Assembly: GCA_016722525.1 (NCBI GenBank)
Contig: JADKJB010000011.1
Span: forward strand, 94,647 to 158,646
Direction: 5' to 3'
From: Bacteroidota bacterium
GTDB taxonomy: Bacteria; Bacteroidota; Bacteroidia; AKYH767-A; OLB10
Length of the DNA: 64,000 nt
The notes below the pieces were generated by a model, which searched no databases, was not told the DNA's origin, and saw only the letters and a list, made by a program, of their open reading frames with translations. A program made the position numbers and the translations under genes. The first letter of the stretch is position 1; each line of letters begins with the position of its first letter. Positions 59,901-64,000 of the stretch are shown here, piece after piece.

Positions 59901-60005
59901 GGTACATTAACTGTTTATGGCGAAGATTTAACAAGTGGTGTTTACACATATTCACTTATCATTGATGGCGAAAATCATCAAACTAAGAGAATGGTGAAAC
60001 AATAA
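56940..60005 (+). CDS. T9SS fibre protein with YadA-like head repeats and S74-type chaperone
   Basis: About 1020 residues when joined. Order: signal peptide (IILTIGFFSTINFSYS); the block shared with the truncated copy (57208-57647); beta-rich stalk with GREVMRMTHRGRMGIG and VGINTASPGNTLTL, the fibre-repeat style; head-type repeats at about 58680-58980 (NTYVGFRAGNAAVGN, NTFIGASSG, NTFVGANSG, NTVLGANAGN) like YadA/trimeric autotransporter heads; an S74 (endosialidase-type) intramolecular chaperone (SDVALKQNITPFTDAS ... VNYAGLVPILFTAIKQQ); and a T9SS sorting domain (NQNSPNPFRDKTEITYTLPE ... HQTKRMVKQ). Three single-base gaps: near 57117, 59465 and 59892. Proposed role: trimeric surface adhesin; this is inference from domain order. 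Confidence 0.82.
57208..57647 (+). repeat. Internal shared block of the two fibre genes, copy 2
   Basis: Counterpart of 55144-55583. It begins inside the codons for TFGEVFRTD and ends within FIGRG; the outer parts of both genes are diverged or missing. Confidence 0.9.
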
Positions 60006-60020
60006 TTCAGAAATTGAAAT

Positions 60021-60060
60021 AAATCTCCTGTGATTCTGTTTCAGGAGATTTATTTTTTTT
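60021..60060 (+). terminator. Terminator after the cassette
   Basis: Stem AAATCTCCTG (60021-60030) with CAGGAGATTT, loop of about 11 bases, then a T run to 60060. Confidence 0.85.
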
Positions 60061-60099
60061 ACTAGCTACAATATAAGTTTGAAAACTGATAATAACTTC

Positions 60100-60240
60100 G
60101 TGAAAATACCTACTGACAAAGATAGTTTCGAATTTCAAGTTGATTCAAATGATTTGCCCATTGTAGTCAGACGCTTTCAACGATATACGAATAAAGATAT
60201 TGAAATTAGAAATTTACTTAATGATTTCTCAAATCTCTGA
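60100..60240 (+). CDS. Possible small protein, 46 residues
   Basis: GTG-initiated frame coding MKIPTDKDSFEFQVDSNDLP and ending NLLNDFSNL. Charged, no signal peptide, no recognised family and no clear ribosome-binding site. It could be a chance frame in AT-rich DNA or the remnant of a larger gene. Confidence 0.2.
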   Translation: MKIPTDKDSFEFQVDSNDLPIVVRRFQRYTNKDIEIRNLLNDFSNL

Positions 60241-60336
60241 CAGGACTATTACAGCATCCAATGCCAATATACATAACAAATATTTCCTATTGAGACCTTA
60301 TATCAATTCAAGAAAAAAGAAATAAAAATTCAACTA

Positions 60337-61012
60337 TTACTTCAAAACATAGTTCCAACCAACACCCAAAATATAGCTGGTCCAGGGATCTGAAATGTTT
60401 ACTTCTCTGTTAAAAATGAAGGCGGCCTCCACGGAGCTTTTTTTACTAAATTCATATTCGGCCCCACAAACTAATCGGTAATTATTAAACAAAATTCCAT
60501 CAGGACGATTCATATAAAAAAACGACTCTCCGGATATAAATGGTGCGTACTTTTTATTGAGATCATATTTCAACTTAAGTCTTGTTCTTAAATAATTATC
60601 AGGAACCTGCCCCTCAGCACTTGATGTATAATCCTTGTATTGGCTTTGATAACTAACCCATAAAGCGGCATTAACATTTCCAAATTTCTTTCTGGCATTC
60701 GCTTCAGCAATAAATCTATGTCGTTTACTGTAAGAGTCATCTAAGTTTCGCTTGTTAATAAAGCGGTACCCCGCAGCAATACTAAAGGCCTTACTTAATC
60801 TATACTCACCTGAAAGCTCGGTAAAAAATGCACCTAATTCAGACCAATTTTCATTAAAACGAAATTCCTGGGTAACGTGAGCAGACAACTGTTTTGAAAT
60901 TTTTTTTTCAAGGTTAACTCCTACCCAAATTCCGGCATCATTACTTGGCAGGAACCAGCCTGCAGTCAAAGTTAAATCCAACAATCAAAAAGAATAAAAG
61001 ATTATTTCTCAT
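60337..61012 (-). CDS. DUF2490 outer-membrane beta-barrel protein
   Basis: A protein of about 224 residues of the DUF2490 family, predicted outer-membrane barrel: NDAGIWVGVNLEKKISKQLSAHVTQEFRF, GEYRLSKAFSIAAGYRFINKRN, HRFIAEANARKKF, YLRTRLKLKYDLNKKYAPFIS and a C-terminal strand ending in an aromatic/hydrophobic pattern. The start is probably ATG 61012, which overlaps the end of the DUF4956 gene and begins a signal peptide (MRNNLLFFLIVG); an indel near 60980 separates it from the main frame. It is last in the VTC/DUF4956 operon and might be its outer-membrane component. Confidence 0.8.
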
Positions 61013-61622
61013 AATAAAAAACATGAATCTGTGCAGCATCACGGAGAAAATCAATTTTCCCTATAGTAACCTGATTTATTTTTACACCCATTTTCTTCTC
61101 CAAATCTTCTATTAAAAGCAGCTTATTTTCCGGCTTTATTAATTCAATGTTTTCATACATTACAATTTTCGAAACTTCTTTCTTAATAAGAATATTTGAT
61201 TCAAGCAGGTAGGTGACAAGAATTATTATAGACATAAGCAGCATGAGTTCGTCCCAATTGCCTTTGCTCACAGCATTGATAAGCCCCATGGCAATAACAA
61301 GAAACATATAAGTCATGTCCTTAATGGAAATATCTTCGGTTCGGTACCTCAACATCGAAAAAAACCGCAAACAATCCGAATGCTGCCCCATACTCATCTC
61401 CACTTTATTCAACAAAAAGTAATCAGGAAAATAATAAGATTAAAAATAAAAATGTAAATACATTTCACGACTTCTGTAAATCGGAAAATAGATAAACCTC
61501 ACTAAAATTATAACAGCCACTAAATCAATGGAGAGCCGTATAAAAAACTTTGGTGAGAGTTTTTCAAAAAGAGTGAACGATGGTTCGATTACATCAGTAT
61601 TAAGATCTTGTAGGAGCAGCAT
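61002..61622 (-). CDS. DUF4956 membrane protein
   Basis: About 207 residues. DUF4956 proteins have N-terminal transmembrane segments and a cytosolic tail, and usually sit next to VTC-type polyphosphate polymerase genes. Seen here: FFIRLSIDLVAVIILVRFIYFPIYRSRE, then LLNKVEMSMGQ, SMLRYRTEDISIKDMTYMFLVIAMGLINAVSKGNWDE and a tail with VTIGKIDFLRDAAQIHVFYY. The frame needs several indels: near 61450 and 61413 (each one more T) and a compensating pair near 61385 and 61352 that would restore AFGLFAVFSMLRYR. The start (ATG 61622) overlaps the end of the VTC gene. Confidence 0.85.
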
Positions 61623-62369
61623 GTAAAATTTTATTTATTTGTTGAATTTGAGTCTTGAAATTATTTATTCTTACTTCCTTAAAGAGAGAAACAACGCCAA
61701 AACAGTACTTGCTAATTGCTCCGCTCCTTATGTGAAACTCTTTCATTAATTTGCTGAAAGACGAATTACTGGCTTTAGTTTGTTTTAATTCAGCAATGAC
61801 CAAATTAGAGATGGTCTTTTCTTCTGAATCATTTTTAAAAGTGAGGTCAAGATCTAAAGTGAGCCTTTCTTTAAAATCGTTACTTACTAATGTGATTCTT
61901 ACATAATTTACCCAAAATTTTGCTTTTAGTCCACTTTGTGATAAGGAGATTTTGTTTCTAGTAAATTTAATGCATCCCCTTCTATTTCTTGTGACAACAA
62001 TTGCCTAATTCTGGTTTTAACAGTGCGACTTTTATTATTTTTAAATTTAATTTCAAAAAAACTTTGGTTGCTCTCCACGTACTTTCTGAAACGCACCTTA
62101 TACCGATTTAACCCCACAAAATGTTGATTAAACAGATAAAATGCATCCGTATCAAAATACAGAGATTCATAATGAAACATACTATTGTTATTAATTTCAA
62201 GAACACAATACGTATCTTTTAATCTGTCCAGAAACATTGGCAACTGTTCAATAGTAAATACATACTTGGTATCCATTCGATCCAACAACGCAACCTTGTC
62301 GAGTTCAACTAAACCGATAGGTTTGAATGCTTTTAAATACTGAGGTATACTTTCCACTTCACTTACCAT
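61600..62369 (-). CDS. VTC-domain polyphosphate polymerase-like protein
   Basis: About 256 residues of the VTC domain, the tunnel-shaped catalytic part of the yeast polyphosphate polymerase Vtc4. Typical residues are in LLDRMDTKYVFTIEQLPMFL (the conserved R/K-x-D-x-K-Y motif), YESLYFDTDAFYLFNQH, RYKVRFRKYVESNQSFFEIKFK (the basic K-x-R-x-R-x-Y type motif) and NLVIAELKQTKASN. The frame breaks near 61938; one more A gives SPYHKSGLKAKFWVNYVRIT. Together with DUF4956 it suggests membrane-linked polyphosphate synthesis, though polymerase activity of this bacterial branch is largely inferred. It overlaps the genes on both sides. Confidence 0.87.
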
Positions 62370-62965
62370 ATCCTATTATTATTATTCACCTGATGATGTT
62401 TGTAGACATACTTTTTGGTTGAAATAAGCTCTTCTTTGGAGTTATAAACTCTCTTTTCTTTTTTCAAACCATTTTTATCATAAGTATACATGGACTTCCT
62501 TATGGTTTTCCCTTTTTCATCCAATTGAAGTTCAAATATTTTTTCACCTAATGAATTGTATCCACACTTTATCCATTCCACGACTTTTCCTGATCCATCG
62601 TAGGATTGTTCACTTAAAAGATCGTTATTTTCATTATAAGAACTGAGCGTTTTCCTTAGTAATTCACCATTGGCAGTATATTTCAATTCTTCAGTTACAT
62701 CACCGGACTTATTAAATTTCCTGATCTCTTTTTTCTTAAACGTTCCATCTTTATTGTATTCGATCTCCTCAACAACGTTTCCTTCGGAGTCGTATTTTTC
62801 AAATAATTCATTCAGTGTATGTTCTTTCCCATTTTGATATTCGGTAACAACTTCCGTTTTTGAACGAATTTTAAATTTTTTAATATCCTTTTTACTTTGA
62901 GCATATGCGCTGGTAAAAGGTAAACTACCAAGAAACACAATTACAGCTAGTATTCTAAAAATCAT
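62363..62965 (-). CDS. Secreted repeat protein (antitoxin YwqK/YD-like strands)
   Basis: A protein of about 200 residues: signal peptide (FRILAVIVFLGSLPFTSAYAQ) followed by short repeats of 20 to 22 residues, each a beta-hairpin such as EKYDSEGNVVEEIEYNKDGT, RKFNKSGDVTEELKYTANGE, SSYNENNDLLSEQSYDGSGK and YTYDKNGLKKEKRVYNSKEE. The pattern is like YD/RHS or MORN-like (YwqK) repeats. Function unknown. I use ATG 62965; an ATG three codons upstream is also possible. The 3' end overlaps the VTC gene by seven bases, so it is part of that operon. Confidence 0.75.
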   Translation of the reverse strand: MIFRILAVIVFLGSLPFTSAYAQSKKDIKKFKIRSKTEVVTEYQNGKEHTLNELFEKYDSEGNVVEEIEYNKDGTFKKKEIRKFNKSGDVTEELKYTANGELLRKTLSSYNENNDLLSEQSYDGSGKVVEWIKCGYNSLGEKIFELQLDEKGKTIRKSMYTYDKNGLKKEKRVYNSKEELISTKKYVYKHHQVNNNNRIW

Positions 62966-62982
62966 AATGTGCATTGAGGTAT

Positions 62983-63381
62983 TTAATTCTTTTTTATTTC
63001 AAAAGTTCCGGCATCAACTGTTTGTTTTTTATCGGTAACTTCAACTACTTTCGAAACAACAGAGTTACCGGAAAGAGTAGTATCTTCAGAATACACATAA
63101 ATAGTATATTTTCCTTCACGGAGGTATTTAAATTCAAATTTTCCATCGGGCCCGGCTTTAATACGATCGCCTATTGCTACTTCATCACCATATTTAATAT
63201 ACACATCCTCATCGGCGCCGGGATACTCACCTTGCACAATCACGAAGGAGGCATTATAATCTGTAATATGAACAAATCCTTTAATGGAAGAATTACCACC
63301 TTCACCCGGATCTTTTTCGCAAGAGCTAAAGAGAAATCCAATTAGTATGGTTAAAAATAACAAAGACTTTTTTGTACACAT
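62983..63381 (-). CDS. Lipoprotein with carboxypeptidase-regulatory/SpaA-like fold
   Basis: A 132-residue lipoprotein (lipobox FSSC near residue 21) with one beta-sandwich: SSIKGFVHITDYNASFVIVQGEYPGADEDVYIKYGD, then GPDGKFEFKYLREGKYTIYVYSED, the usual F.F..L..G.Y.I.V pattern, and VVSKVVEVTDKKQ. It is the first gene of the leftward operon with the repeat protein, VTC, DUF4956 and DUF2490. Its location suggests an envelope accessory role. Confidence 0.78.
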   Translation of the reverse strand: MCTKKSLLFLTILIGFLFSSCEKDPGEGGNSSIKGFVHITDYNASFVIVQGEYPGADEDVYIKYGDEVAIGDRIKAGPDGKFEFKYLREGKYTIYVYSEDTTLSGNSVVSKVVEVTDKKQTVDAGTFEIKKN

Positions 63382-63413
63382 TTTTAAGCAGTTTTAGAGT
63401 AAATTATATTTAT

Positions 63414-63463
63414 AAAACCAAATGATCGAAACTTCTTCAAAGAAGTTTCGATCATTTGGTTTT
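63414..63463. repeat. Perfect 24-bp inverted repeat
   Basis: The left arm begins AAAACCAAATGATCGAAACT and extends four more bases (CTT-type ending); the right arm is its exact reverse complement, with two bases between. It lies after the end of the leftward T9SS gene (63491) and before the lipoprotein gene, and on the minus strand is followed by a T-rich stretch, so a terminator is possible. The stem is unusually long and perfect. Confidence 0.85.
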
Positions 63464-63490
63464 GAATTAGTTTAACAACAACAAAAAATA

Positions 63491-64000
63491 TTATTCAGGG
63501 GAATAAATTAATTTGATACTTTTTTTGAAATTGCCTGCAGTAAATTCGAGTAAGTAAATTCCCCTGCCATGCTACTTTCACATATTTAATTCAACTTCAT
63601 ACTTGCCGGGTTGCAACAATTTACCTTGTGGCATCTCTATTTTCATTACTTCAGCACCCATCAAAGAGTAAAGCTTTAAAGTTACCGGTGCTGTTTCAGG
63701 CAGATAGAAATCAACCGTTGAGGAGGCATCAAAAACTGTAGGATAAACAGCAACAGACGGATTCATACCCGGAACTTCAGGCAACGATGATGTTGACAAG
63801 AAATGAGCAACTATTGAATCGGCTCCGCTCAATGTAAAATCAATATCCAGGGCAGTATTATTAGGATTAAATACCTGTGCATTTGAGTCCAATTGGTAAA
63901 GGCATAGTTGGCATTGGCAGTAGCAGTTAAATTAGTGTTAATACCTCCAAAATAAGAACCTGACCAGGGAAACTGAGTCAGATTTAATGAATTTAACTGC
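63491..64000 (-). CDS. T9SS type A sorting domain protein, C-terminal fragment
   Basis: The window holds only the 3' part. Seen are LNLTQFPWSGSYFGGINTNL and FTNW from 64000 to about 63893, then SNAQVFNPNNTALDIDFTLSG, SVAVYPTVFDASSTVDFYLPE and the sorting-domain end GIYLLEFTAGNFKKSIKLIY, stop at 63491. Frame breaks near 63889 (one base missing before SNAQVF) and probably two near 63575 just before GIYLLEF. The upstream NLTATANANYAFTNW segment resembles divergent InlB-like repeats. Function unknown. Confidence 0.78.

Larger units (their letters stand above)
60006..60336. other. Gap between the cassette and the VTC operon
   Basis: 331 bases with the cassette terminator and one weak 46-codon frame; otherwise AT-rich with no recognised feature. 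Both neighbouring genes end here (convergent). Confidence 0.55.

Noticed and set aside
53654..60005. Diversity-generating retroelement or prophage tail locus
   Set aside because: The S74 domain and fibre repeats recall phage tails, but no reverse transcriptase, template repeat with A-specific changes, capsid, portal or integrase gene is present, and the proteins carry T9SS tails.
1..64000. Alternative genetic code (stop reassignment)
   Set aside because: The interrupting stops are out-of-frame products of indels; all three stop codons end intact genes normally and none appears in frame inside conserved regions.

Overview
The window is a chromosomal segment of a low-GC member of the Bacteroidota. 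The evidence is consistent: many secreted proteins end in type IX secretion (T9SS) type A sorting domains, there is a TonB-dependent receptor with a carboxypeptidase-like plug extension, several promoters match the Bacteroidota -7 motif TAnnTTTG, and characteristic families are present (GH3-like adenylase, DUF456, folK plus deoxynucleoside kinase pair, OmpA with TSP3 repeats). No prophage, integrase, CRISPR array or rRNA gene was seen. Genus cannot be assigned from the sequence alone.

Layout. 1-6.7 kb is a long leftward gene string: arginase, argS, a papain-like lipoprotein, an NTF2-like lipoprotein, ffh, folD, a broken queE and the start of a TPR-type protein; arginase is divergent from arginine decarboxylase (polyamine pair). 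8-18 kb carries T9SS and TonB surface proteins, a lysoplasmalogenase/alkylglycerol-monooxygenase-like pair (ether-lipid turnover) and an M4 metalloprotease. 18-31 kb: a di-haem peroxidase, desaturase, DedA, a large TolB-propeller/amidohydrolase, thioesterase, a PNGase F-like protein, pabA-type amidotransferase and small membrane genes, two thioredoxin-fold genes and ribBA (31-32 kb). 33-37 kb: two glycosyltransferases with an LptF/LptG permease. 38-52 kb: housekeeping genes (two deoxynucleoside kinases, GH3, PolX, SppA, folK, OmpA, TrmH-like, mutS). 52.6-53.5 kb: tRNA-Gly, tRNA-Leu and a four-helix-bundle gene. 53.6-60 kb: a tandemly duplicated two-gene surface-protein cassette, the most unusual region. 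60.3-63.4 kb: a leftward operon with a VTC-type polyphosphate polymerase domain, DUF4956 and DUF2490 proteins. The window ends inside another T9SS protein.

Two properties cut across the window. First, about half of the protein genes are interrupted by single-base indels, nearly all one missing base in or next to a short homopolymer, including essential genes (argS, ribBA) and mutS. I read this mainly as indel error in the assembly, so the affected genes are annotated as one gene each. Second, three genes (queE, argS and a thioredoxin-fold protein) lack internal blocks of roughly 30 to 100 residues that carry family-defining catalytic motifs; indel error does not explain these so easily.

The other unexplained structure is intergenic: several families of short hairpins, often in tandem with compensatory stem changes or a fixed loop (29.5-29.8, 32.6-32.9 and 52.8-52.9 kb), and a 24-bp perfect palindrome at 63.4 kb. 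They resemble REP-type elements, but no partner transposase lies in the window. The best candidate for an undescribed system is the 53.6-60 kb cassette: its promoter, leader and signal-peptide region and one internal block of the second gene are almost identical between copies, while the rest has diverged. The full-length second gene combines YadA-like head repeats, an S74-type intramolecular chaperone and a T9SS tail.
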